From positions 1,168,501 through 1,232,500 of the forward strand of contig NC_066590.1 of assembly GCF_905475345.1 (NCBI RefSeq): a stretch of DNA of 64,000 nt, written 5' to 3'. The notes beneath the pieces were generated by a model. The model was not told the DNA's origin. It saw only the letters and a program-made list of their open reading frames with translations, and made no database searches. Shown one piece after another: positions 34,906 to 46,542 of the stretch (within the stretch, counting starts at the first letter, position 1; each line of letters starts with the position of its first letter). Source of the DNA: Vespula vulgaris (lineage: Eukaryota; Arthropoda; Insecta; Hymenoptera; Vespidae). Made by a program: the position numbers and the translations under genes.

Positions 34906-35779
34906 CATGTGATTCCCGATTCGATCAGGCTACAAGGTGTACTGCCTATTATGGACACATCGAATAAGAAGTATAAGGTAAATTTATTCGTTTTCATCGT
35001 GGCCGATCTTGCTTGGTAAGCGATTCCTCTTTGTTGAAATCTCGATCTCTGGTGGTTGAAGGAAGATGAGTAAAGTGTACATCGAAGAGGATCCAACGAG
35101 CCGTTTCGACGTTCTCGATGCGTTATCGTGAGATGCGATCTAGCATAGTCATCGGGGAATGTGGGAGTGTCGCTGGAGGATCATCCAAGTCTCGAGCCTG
35201 GAGAAGAAAGATCGGTGACAACCGATCGCAGGAGGTGTCACGAAGGGGCGTGGAGTCCTGTCACGCGTTGGGTGTCGCTACGCCGTTCGTTCTGCCTCCC
35301 CTCCTTGTTCGCATAGTCTTTAAGGATTCACCAACGTTCACGGGATAACTGCTGTAGAGTTTTCAAAAGAGTTTTTAACATCTAACTATGTTCGGTATGT
35401 TTTCTTATAAATGGGATAGGGTTTCTCCTTGTTTTTTTGTCTCTCCTTTTTTTCTGGTAGATTACAGTTCGCTAGGAAATGATTAATTGGGAATAAAAAG
35501 TGAAAATATACGTGTTTAAAAAACGGTTGATTATGAGTAGAAGAAGAAGAAGAAGAAGAAGGAGAAGAAGAAATAAAAGGAGAAGGAGAAGGTCGAACGC
35601 TCCCCTTTTTTTTTCCCTCGAGAGCACAAGCAAAGTTTTGTAGGTGCTCATTGGCCCCCGCAGGGGTACAACAGTAAGGACCCGCGCTTGAGTCCCATTA
35701 TCCCATGCTAATTTCCCAAGCCTAGGCTGTCATTGCCTCGAGGCGAGGACTGACAAGTAACACCTCTTGGCTCGTGTTC

Positions 35780-35834
35780 CTTTCGAAAGAAAGAAAGAGG
35801 AAAGAAGATAGAGAGGATGAAAGAAAGAAAGAAA

Positions 35835-35871
<37 letters not shown>

Positions 35872-35938
35872 GAAGAATGAAAGGAAGAATGAAAGAAAGA
35901 AAGAATGAAAGAAAGAAAGAAAGAAAGAAAGAAAGAGA
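35780..35938. repeat. (GAAA)n tract with GGAA and GAAT variants
   Basis: About 160 bases of plus-strand purine tetranucleotides. The Lys-Arg-Glu frame on one strand and the Phe-Leu-Ser frame on the other are both repeat shadows. Confidence 0.93.
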
Positions 35939-36372
35939 GCTAGGAGTGTCGTGTCCCTCGGGCTTCGTTCTTCTTCGACATTTCCCCCTCCCCTTCACTG
36001 TTCCATAGCACGAGCACCCCCGCTCGCACGCTCCCGGACGACCGACCGAAAATCAACTCGTCATGCTCGCTTCATTTTCTCCCCGACGTAAAACAGCCAT
36101 TTGTTAGGTCGCGTCAAGCGCGTCTCGCAAGACCATCCGCGGGGTGTCCTCTTCGTTTCTTCGTCTTCTTCTTCATCTTCGTCTTAGTCTTCGTTCTCTT
36201 CATCTTCTTCGTCTTAGTCTCCGTCCTGTTCTTCTTCTTCTTCTTCTTCTTCTTCTTCTTCTTCTTCTTCTCCTCAACTTCACCACGAATGGCATATCGA
36301 TTGGCGATTCATGCGATCGACGCCCGATAATAAATATCCGAGAGAGCGAGAGTGGTAACGTTTCGGTTCGTG

Positions 36373-36427
36373 CCAGCCAGCCAACCAACCAACCAACCAA
36401 CCAACCAACCAACCAACCAACCAGCCA
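36373..36427. repeat. (CCAA)n tetranucleotide repeat
   Basis: About a dozen CCAA units bounded by CCAGCCAG on both sides. This motif is rare in the window, which is dominated by GA-type repeats. Confidence 0.93.
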
Positions 36428-36643
36428 GAAGAACCCGAACCCGGACCTTACTCTTTCTCTTCTTCGTATTAATAGACGTATATTCGAGTCTTGAATAAGA
36501 ATGCTATGGCCGTCGAATAACTCGCTGTTCTTCGGATACACGCGCCCGCTGTGACCAGCTACATCCTTTTGTTTCCGATTATGTCCGATGGACATTTCGT
36601 TTCGATCGATTTAGGTATTACTAAAGACTTAAAGAATTTCCAT

Positions 36644-36698
<55 letters not shown>

Positions 36699-37272
36699 TT
36701 AATACGTTTCGTTAAAATTTCTAACACGAAGATCTATCGGACTGTCGTAGAGAAAGCAAAGAGAACATTTTTTTTATGTATTAAGAAAATCAATTCTACG
36801 AGAAAGTTGAAGGTATCTAATCATCTTGTTTCTTGTTCCATTATAAATCTGATAAGTAACACAGATAACTATGTACAAGCGCAATCGTATTACGCGAAAT
36901 TTCACGATGTGCCCAGAACAGATCGGTGTCGCGCCGCTTAGTCGTTCGTTGGCCTCGTGGACGCTCGTTATATGCCGTGGCGCTGTCTCGTAAATAACTG
37001 CCTTATATTCTCGTTGCCCTCTCTCTATATACATACATACATACATACATACAAACATATATACATACATATATATGTATCCTTCTCTTTCTCTCTTTTC
37101 GCATCCCTACAGTCGGTCGTCTCTTTCTTACGGTCATTCGGTCGTTTTAGAGGAACTTCGCGAAAGGTTACAGAAACCGTGACGATTCTTAGTGAAATTT
37201 AACAAAAGGTGGGATAAGGTGAGATAAATGAAAATGTTATATGCAAGTACACATATATGTACATACATACAT

Positions 37273-37311
<39 letters not shown>

Positions 37312-39999
37312 ATATATATATATATATACATACGTGCGGTACGAGGAAGCAAGAAAAAGAAGGAAGAAAGGAAGGAAGGAAGATCCAACCAAATGAATTT
37401 CCTTCGAAACTGGATGAGAATAGATTCCAGGCTAATCGCGCGAAAACATCTTAATCTTTATTTAAGTAGAAGTTAGGAGGACAGACTCCTAAAAGAGCGG
37501 ATCCTTGATGTACGCTTCTAGATTACGAAGGACGAGAAGAGGACGACGGCTTTTTCGAGGAGGGTATCCCACTTTGTTAACCATGAGGAACACGAAAGGA
37601 GAACGCTTTGGTATGCGGAGCATCGCTGTCTTCACACCGACTTGAACCAAATTTATGTGGCACCGGGAGCCGAGGGTGTGCATTTGAATCCGGGATGAGA
37701 GAAGTTCTGTTCTTCCTCCCACCCCACCCCACCCCATCTCTCTCCACTTCACTCCATCCCACTTCACCCCGCACTTCACCCCGATCTTTTTGTTTTGTTT
37801 TTTTTCTCATCTTTTTTTTTTGCTTTACGAATCGTATGTTCGCCGGACGAATGGAACCGAGTGCCCGTATGTTTTTTGCGATAAAACTTGACCGATGATT
37901 ATTCCACATTCTATCGGTCTGTCGATGTTAACCTTGATGATCGACTTTTCCACATTGTAAGTATCGTTTCTCAATTGCTGACGATCATTGATTTTAAAGA
38001 TGTCAAGGACGAACAGTTTTTCTTCCAGACGATCTTGATTTTGTTCTAGGTATTTGTTACCTATTGGAATCGAGTAAGAGGAACGACGAGTAAGAGGAAA
38101 AAGAGATTAGATCGAATTGAAAATGATTCGAGAGGGGGACGCAGAATCGTTGAGATAGTACGCAGTATTTACGAGTGGTTTCAATGCTGACAAGGGCGCA
38201 CGGGGGTGGGGTGAGGGAGGGAGTGGAGAACTCGTGAACGAGCGCTGTCATCGAGGACTGGGAAAGGATAGGCTTGGTAGTGGAAGAGCTGAAGCATGCG
38301 TTAAAAATGCGTCCTACGTCTGTCTGTCTGTCTGTCCGTCCGTCCGTCCATCTGTCTGTAGATTGTATACACATAAAAAATGAAAAAGAAATAAAAAAAA
38401 AAGAAAAAGGAGAAGGAGGAGGAAAAGGAAAAAAAATAAGAAAAAAAGGATAAGAAAAATAAGAAAAAAGAAAAGAAGAAAACGAAGAAAAAGAAGAAGA
38501 AAAAGAAGAAGAAGAAGAGGAAGAAGTCGCTGTCTCGATCTTTCAGCAGATTCGGAAAAGAGAGAAGCACGCACTGCTTTTTGTTTTGGAGGGAGGATGC
38601 TGGCTCAAGGAATCTCTCTGTTTCTTCTTTCGACCTTCCAACGAACGTTTAAATCGATCTTCCCTCCGGGAGAGCGAGGGAGGAAAAAGACTCACTGGAA
38701 AGAAAGAAAGAAAGAAAGAAAGAAAAAAAGAAAGAAAGAAAGAAAGAACGAGAGAGAGAGAGTCTCTGGAGAGACGGTGTCGCGGAGGAAGGACTCGAAT
38801 CTCGTTACCGCGCCCAGCAGGATTCCGATTACCATTTCTCGGACAAATCGTCGCCTTGGAGCCACGCCGACATCGCGGACTCTGTCCTTTAAAAGCCGCT
38901 GGGATAGACGGTAGACGAACTTGACTAAAGGAGTAAAGTACTTTAACATCGATCGTTTCTCGCCAATAGTGTAGGTAAGTGTATACGATGCTACCTCCTG
39001 TAAGAGGGCTGTATGATAAATTTATATCATTTTATTATATGCCCAAGTACTTCTTTATACTGATAGCCAAGAAGAAACGACGTGTTTAAGATATAAATAA
39101 ACGATTGAACTTTGTATAATACACAATGTCTGAACTACGAACTAAAAGATTTGTCTACTCAAATCTCTATCTCTTTCTTTCTCGATGTCTCTTTTTTTTT
39201 TTACTTTCATTCCCCAACCTCCTCCACCCACCCCATCAATAATCCGTTCTCACTTTCCGTTAGTTTTCTTTCCTCCTTTTCCCACTCCCCCGCTTTTAGA
39301 TTCTGTTTCGTTGATGTCCCATAAAACTACTCGCGATCATGTTCGGCGACAGACTCCCAGCAACTGCGATAACTCAGCGGACCGTCGCGTTTCTCAATTA
39401 GGTAACGCGCGGCACGACCGAACGGATGGCCGTTCGGGTAACGTAATTTCGAATAAATCAGGCCCCTCTTTTGGTTTCTACCTTCTCTCACCGGCAGGAG
39501 GGCCTTGCTGCTTCTCCTTCTCTCTCTTTCTCTCTCTCTCTATCTCTATCTCTCTTTCCATGCAACCTTGAGAAGATTCCTCGTGATATCCAATGTCGGT
39601 TGTCTTCACAAATTTCAAGACAGTTTGGTGATTTCAGCGAAAGTGCGGACGATGCTCGCATTGTCGCGTCGTTAAAAAGTTCTCCCGCTAAGAAGGCATC
39701 CTCTTCGTTTTGGAGTTTCGGAGCGAAGAATGACGGGACTGGTCTGAGATACGAGGACATTATAAGAGCGCACAGCAGCGTCAGCGATCCATAATTTACC
39801 ACTCCTGATGCTCTCTCTTTCTCTCTCTCTCTCTCTCTGTCGCACACACACAAACACACACGGCCGTTTGCCTCTAATTTATGTGTTTTTAAAGACGCGG
39901 CCTCGCAGCTCCTACGGGATTCAATTTTCGACGGGGATATATTCCTTCGGCCTTCCTCCTTCCGATGCGGTAATAATCCACTGGACTCTTTTGTGACGC

Positions 40000-41458
40000 C
40001 GTTGGAGACTCGACGGCTTCTAAGTTACATCACAAAGTCGTAGAAAACGAATAATAAATTTTTTTCGATGAAACTCGAACGCTCACTCGAAATATATTAA
40101 CCGTAAGGAAATATTAAATGTCACTTCTGTAAAAGACGAAGAAGAGCTGCTACCTTTTTCCTTTACCTTCCTCACGAAGTATACAACCGCGTAAGTAAGT
40201 TAATGGATATATAGGTATATGAAACGTACAAATAAAGAAAAAAAATAAATAAATGAAATGAAAAGAACAAAGAAAAAAATGATATCGACAAATAAGACGT
40301 GAAACGAAGAACGGGCTCGTGAAAATATAGAAATAATATCTAAGATCGGTTTTCGAAACGACTGTTTTAGGCGTCGAGAAAAAATGAATCTTTCAATTCG
40401 ACAAACGTATGCATCTTCTCGTTGATGACCGATGCAAAACGACGGATGATATCATGCGCGTACGCGCGTGAACGGTATACATAATACAAGTCGAATAAAT
40501 TCCATAGAGTTCTGCTTATCTTCCGGTTTCTTCGTCGGAAGACGAACAGACAAACCCAAGTATAATAAAACAATTACTCGAGCTTGGTTCGTCCGATCGG
40601 TACTTAAATCTTGTGTCTTAAATCTGAATAAATTATTACTACTCGATTTGCATGGTAAGGGATACCGCTTGTGTCATTTCTCGCACGAAGGAACACCTGG
40701 TGCATATGCACCCGTGCATATTCTTTGCATACCCATCGGAGAAGAATGCACCAAAGGAATTCGTCGCCAACGTAGTACACGCCCCGGCCATCTTTACGAA
40801 GTGTATTGTCATCGTCGTCATCGTCGTCGACGTAGATACCTACTTACTCTTCTTTGCGAAACATCGCATAAATTCACACGAAATGAAGCAGTTAAATCGA
40901 TTGAAAAGTCAATCGACGACCGATAAGTGAATGATCTAAAAGGAAAAATAAGAGAAATAAAAAGGATATGTTACTTGTAGGAAAAATGTGATAATAAAGA
41001 AAACGATTTAAAAAATTAAGTTATAACAATTATAAGTATACATGTGTATTAAAAAAAATAATAACAATAAATATATATATATATATATTTATCTGTATAC
41101 ATGTACACTTATTTTATACATACATACATACATACATATATACACAAATATCATATATGAGAGCGATCAAAATGGGAACCGAGTTTCGTTTCAAGATAAT
41201 CTGACTTTGTAATCACTAAATTATAAGTCGAAGAGAGCGCGAGGTAGTCTCTTTCAGGGTCGGGCGTCAGTTCTCCTCGATAGTCTTCGCCTACCGTAGA
41301 AGGTGTGGGCTAGATCGCTATAAATACCGTATCGCCCCCAAAAAGTATCTCTCTATCTCTCTCTCTCTTTCTTTATATATCCCCGACACCAATTATCTCC
41401 GCTGATACCCTTTCTCGCGGGTCTCCATGGAGAAAAAAAGAGAGACAAAGAGAAACAA

Positions 41459-41489
<31 letters not shown>

Positions 41490-42590
41490 AGCCGGTACCT
41501 ATTAAAAGTTCGTTTTCCTGGATAAGCTATGAGGGAGGATATACCGGATGCCCCTTAATTAAGGAGACCCGCTTTACAGGAATTTCCTTCGTAGAGCGCG
41601 GGTTAACTTAAGCGGAATTTAATAACGTAACAATTATATGGTAGGCAGTATAGATATTTCGAAAGAACATCGAGAAACACACATCGGCACTTGGTTTCTC
41701 CGATGATTTCGATATAGTCTCTATCCGTATCCACCATTCATACTTTTCTTTACTTTTTCTCTTATTTCCCCCTGTATCAAATATATACATAATATCGTAG
41801 TATTCAACACGATTTTTTAATTATCGCTCGACAAAAATAATTTTTTCAGCAAAGCGAAACAGTCGCTAATCTCTTTTCTTTGCGTTTTTAATATCTCTCT
41901 TTCGTTCTCTATTTTCTCATAGAAAAGAAAAAAAGAAAAAAGAAGTAGAAGAAGAGGAAGAGAAAGAGGAAAAGGAAGAAAAAGAACGCTCGACTTTGAG
42001 ACAACGTTGCAAAATAGTTCGGGACCATAGAAATCCCCCCCGTAATTGGGCGTTGATCGGTCCCTCCTAGTCCGTCAGTCGTAAACACGTGGGAGCCGAC
42101 GGTCTCGAACGTGACCCTCCTCCCCCTCCTCGTCCTCCTCGTCCTCGTCCTCTTCTTCCTCTTCCTCCTCCACCTCCTCCTCCTCATTCTCCTCATTCTC
42201 TTCCTCCTCTTTCTCCACCTCCTCCTTTTTCTCTTCCTTCTTCTTCTTCTTCTTCTTCTTCTTCTTTTTCATCGTTCTCTTGACCGTTTTCGTTCAGCAC
42301 TGAGAGAATTCGGTCGAACTTCCAGTAAAGCATTTACAACGCGATACAATATAATATCCAACAACCGGAGCCCCGAAAACCATCGGTTGTAGCCAATTAA
42401 CAACGGGAACGTTCAATTACCCTCGCGTAGCTCAGGGTTATAGCTACCTCCGACTATCTCAGGACCGTAGAGGATCGATCCCTTTCTGTAGTTTGGTCCA
42501 CTTCTCTTGGATTGGTTCTGTTCTTAGTCGACTAAACACGCTCGTAAAGACAGAGAAAATCACATAAAATGTCGAGAGTAAGAAAGAGAC

Positions 42591-42621
<31 letters not shown>

Positions 42622-42717
42622 GAGAGACAGAGAGAAAGAAGAAAATAGAAAAAGAAAGAGAGAAAGAGAGACAAAACTGACTTCTGGAAAAAAGAAAAAC
42701 GATCTTGTACGTGTATC

Positions 42718-42748
<31 letters not shown>

Positions 42749-43489
42749 ACGTCTACTTCTCTGTGTCTGTGTATACGTGATTCCATTTTTCCATAGATCT
42801 TTAAAAGATTTTTTTTTTCCTTTTCGAAAGACGACATTCGGCCTCGAGCGAGGGGAGTTCCAGCAGACAATACGATGGACGCGTTGGGGCGTACCTGGTT
42901 TTTAGAGACGTTGCTCCCGTCGGGTCGTAAAGACAGGGCGCCGGGTTACGATCATCCGACTGTAGCTCGTTCTTCCAGAGCAATACACGCTTCAAAGCCG
43001 CGGAAGCTATTCGAGAATTCCTGGTGAGAAGTTTTGCTCTTTCGTTCCCTCTCCCTTTTATTTCTTTCTTTCGTTCTTTCTTTCGTTCTTTCTTTCTTTC
43101 TTTCTTCCTTTCTTTCTTTTTTCCTTTTTTTCCACTTTTCTTCATCTTCTTTTTCATCCTTTCGTTGTATGGCGTATCGAACTCACCGAATCGGTTCAAA
43201 CGTCAGGAGCCATTCCAAGAAACGACGCTGTCTTTGAAACTACAAAGAAAAATAATTGTGTCCTTTTCTGGAGGTGTTAGTCTCTCTTTCTCTTTCTCTT
43301 CTTCTCGCGATTGTGTTTTTATAAAAAAAATTAAATTCCAGCAGATGGATGTTTTTTATCGTTTTCATATAATAATTCAATGGACTAGATATATATTATA
43401 TATTTATATGTAAGGAGAAAAGGAGAGAGAGAGAGACAAGTTTCAGACTTGTCTATCCTCATTACCAGAGATTTGCATAATATCTACCG

Positions 43490-43543
<54 letters not shown>

Positions 43544-44834
43544 TACACACACATATAACGCGATTTAAAACGGCACGCTTATCGATTTCCCTTCATAGCG
43601 GATTTATCTACCGACAAGCGTTTAGCAGCAGCAGCACCTTACATACGTATAATAAATAAATACATAGATAGGTACATAAGTAAGGTAAGGAATCACATAC
43701 GCGAGTACGAGAATGTGAAGATCTTAAAAACGGTCACGGATACTACCGATTAAGATGAACAAGGTGGAATGGCAAGACGAGCCATTCGTTTCGCATAATA
43801 AACATGTGTTAACGTTTCCAGTAAAGATATTAAGTAATTAACCAGATCCTTCAAGACTTCTGAATGGGATCGAACCCGATGTATCATCTACTTATTTAAA
43901 CCAGTATAAATCGATCGGGACATCGGGTTTAGGATGATCGTTTTCGAGATATACATACATCGTAATCCGATTTATTATATACATATATACATATTTTTTT
44001 CTTTTCGTTATTGTTTTTTTCTTTTTTTTATTATTTTACATCATCTTAGATGTATCAAAAAACGATTTAGCGTATGCGCGTAATCGTTAACGATGACGCA
44101 TAATGTATCTAACACACATAAATCGTACGTAAATACTCGTGCCGATTTCGATCATTAAACATCGTTCGATAAATGGCGAATCGAATTCCGCTTTTCGTCC
44201 GTCGTTCTCCGTTTAAATTGCCTTCAATTTAGCAATTAACAAGGGAAGAAGGAAGGCTAATAGAAGGGTAGCTAGACACATCGTTCCACTTGAGCGACAG
44301 CTCTGACCTCTCCCACAAGTCCTTCGCGCCTTTTAACTGTTCTTGCGTCCTGACGCAAACCGACGATTCGGGTTCATCCACATGACCCTCTCGAGGGTTC
44401 CTTCGATTCCTCTAATCAATCAAGGGATTCCATGAAATCAAATATATAAACTGTAAAACGTTCGTGATCACGATCTTCATCGCGTTCCAATTCCATGAAA
44501 CGAACGAAAATGTTATAGGGTAGCACGATCTATCTATAACCATACCTTCTACCATAACCTGCTTCAAATCAATTCTTATATATAGTGGTTGTAAACGCTG
44601 AGTGGGATACTCGATCGTTCCGCTTTACACGGAAGAACAACCTTGAAAGATCTTTCCAAGGACCACCAGGAAAAGGCAACGGCAGAAGCCGCAAATTGTA
44701 CTTTAACGGTGACACAAAGTGACGCGCAGTCTCTTTCCTTTTTTCTTCTCTTTTCTTCTTTTTTCTTCTTCTTCTTTATTTTTTTTTCAACGACAAAAGC
44801 GACAAAAGCGACGTGCTCCGGGATGATCCTTCTT

Positions 44835-44885
<51 letters not shown>

Positions 44886-45544
44886 AAATGACAGGGGCAA
44901 GCCTCTTTTTCACGCTAGCTAGCCTTTTTAACATCGGCACGAGAACTAAACGGAGTTGGCAAGTCAGGTAGGAAGATAGGTAGAGTACAGTAGGTAGGTA
45001 GCTGATATTCGACTCGGTGCAACAATGGACACTCGAGAGACTCTCTTTCTCTCTCTCTCTCTCTCTCTCGCGAAAACTCTTCTTAGTCGAAATAACAGAG
45101 ATTCTTCTTGAGAGCACTTCGAAGCGATAAATAGCCTTCCAACGACGAGATAATTCGGACATAGGTCCTCGTGCTGCTTCCTCCTATTTATACTTGTATT
45201 TTCATCCTCGTTAATACCTGAGTATTAAGCATGTCGATCTTTCACAATGGCCTACTTGACGTCGTCAAACTTTTTTTTTACCGCTGTTCGTTCTTTAGGG
45301 AAAGGGGGTTGGTGGTTAGGAGATGGTGGTGGGGAGAAGGGCAAGGAAGGGCGGGAGTGGTTTTGGAGGGTTACACGTTTTGTCCGATAGATTTTCAAAG
45401 GAGAAACGAAACGAGATGAGACGAGTCGAAACGAGACAGGACGATTCTTTTTTCGTCATAGAAGTTATTGTTCGTTCTAGGGAATGTGGATGCGGATCGT
45501 TTACGAATTAAAAATCAATAGAACTTTTCCACGAGCTCTCCCTT

Positions 45545-45579
<35 letters not shown>

Positions 45580-45785
45580 CTCTTTCACACCATGGAGTCC
45601 AAAGTCCGACGATAATTTTTCGAGCATCGTCGGATCTTCTTTCGTGGAAGAAAGATAAATTTTTGGGGAGGAAGAAGAATAAAAAAAAAGAAGGAAAAAG
45701 AAAAAGAAAAAAATGAAGAGGAAAATGCGCGTCAACGAAGTTCGAAGAGAATAAGGATACGCACGCACGCACTATTTTATGAGAA

Positions 45786-45836
<51 letters not shown>

Positions 45837-46200
45837 TACTGTGCGGTCGAAACGCTAGGGGGTCCCTCTTGTTTTTCTTTCTTATTCTTTTCTTCCCTTT
45901 TCATTTCTCTCCTATTCTTTTCTTCTTTTCTTTTCCTTTCGTCGCACTTTTTTCCGACCGCACCTTTTCCAGTAGGATATTCAAAGTTCTTAACACGTAC
46001 CTATCTAATATATACATATATACATATAAATAGCCAAGTTCCTTCGAAATTGATCACTTATCTTAGAAGATAAGTACCTATAGTAGTATTTACTTACTTA
46101 TAAGTCGGATTGGTCAAAAAAAGTAAAGAACATATGACAAACACGTTCGTAGAAAATGAAGATTCATCGACGTGTAAGTACGAGTCCCTTATTCTATCTT
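40000..46200. other. Intergenic microsatellite patchwork, no recognised gene
   Basis: Repeats: TA/CATA 41065-41145, CCT/CTT 42120-42268, (GA)n 42587-42672, (CT)n 42719-42746, (CTTT)n 43058-43128, (TA)n 43493-43545, (GA)n 44839-44886, (CT)n 45045-45069 and 45548-45588, (GA)n 45782-45832. Unique islands: 40020-40920, 41160-41350, 41500-41900, 42280-42540, 42830-43040, 43560-44640, 44890-45040, 45070-45530 and 45960-46420. The 43560-44640 island is the longest repeat-poor stretch on the right side of the window and has no long frame. A TGCATA cluster lies at 40692-40730. GCTATAAATACC at about 41318 is TATA-like on either strand. Confidence 0.5.
43493..43545. repeat. (TA)n-(CA)n compound microsatellite
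   Basis: Perfect TA over about 45 bases, passing into ACACACATACACACACA. Confidence 0.93.
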
Positions 46201-46447
46201 CTTGGATATAATTCAAAGAGGTAGAGGTATCAATGCCTCGCGCTGCATCGCCGATGACACACCACCTTATTCAGTCTGCGTACGAACGTCGAACGTGGTG
46301 GTGGAAATAGAAAGGGGACCGCGAGTGTTTCGATTCGACGGCGCTTCAAAGGCCCTCTCTTTAGGAATAAACTCTCCGTGGCCCGTCGCAGAAAAAGGAG
46401 AAGGAAAGCCCGCCTCTTCTTTCTTCTCTCTCTCTCTTTCTCACATC

Positions 46448-46542
46448 AGAGAGAAGAAGAGGAAGAAGAAGAAGACGAAGAAGAAGAAGAAGAAGAAGAA
46501 GAAGAAGAAGAAGAAGAAGAAGAAGAAGAAGAAGAAGAAGAA
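46448..46542. repeat. (GAA)n microsatellite
   Basis: Nearly 100 bases of GAA with one GAC, giving poly-Lys, poly-Glu and poly-Arg frames on the plus strand. Confidence 0.94.

Larger units (their letters stand above)
33440..40000. other. Intergenic microsatellite patchwork, no recognised gene
   Basis: Repeats: AGA/GAA 33556-33655, (GTC)n 33692-33732, (GA)n 33944-33985, (CTTC)n 34406-34455, (CTTT)n 34507-34530, (GAAA)n 35780-35938, (CTT)n 36157-36272, (CCAA)n 36373-36427, (GA)n 36645-36697, (CATA)n 37030-37060, (CT)n 37271-37308, (GTCT/GTCC)n 38317-38360, GAAA/GAA 38380-38526 and (GAAA)n 38699-38763. TATAAAAG with a spaced purine block lies at 34269-34276. Unique islands at 34050-34300, 34560-34860, 34915-35360, 35600-35760, 37380-37720, 37810-38300, 38770-39110 and 39590-39800 contain open frames of 60 to 100 codons, none recognisable. 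Confidence 0.5.

Noticed and set aside
36373..36427. (CCAA)n as a telomere-like or CRISPR-like array
   Set aside because: The insect telomere unit is TTAGG, and there are no spacers. It is a plain tetranucleotide microsatellite.
37489..37779. 96-codon minus-strand frame
   Set aside because: No motif recognised. About a third is low-complexity Trp/Gly/Val from a CCCCACC repeat. Kept as a possible island only.
43855..43930. GGGTTCGATCCC on the minus strand, like a tRNA B box
   Set aside because: No A box, acceptor stem or cloverleaf can be drawn around it.
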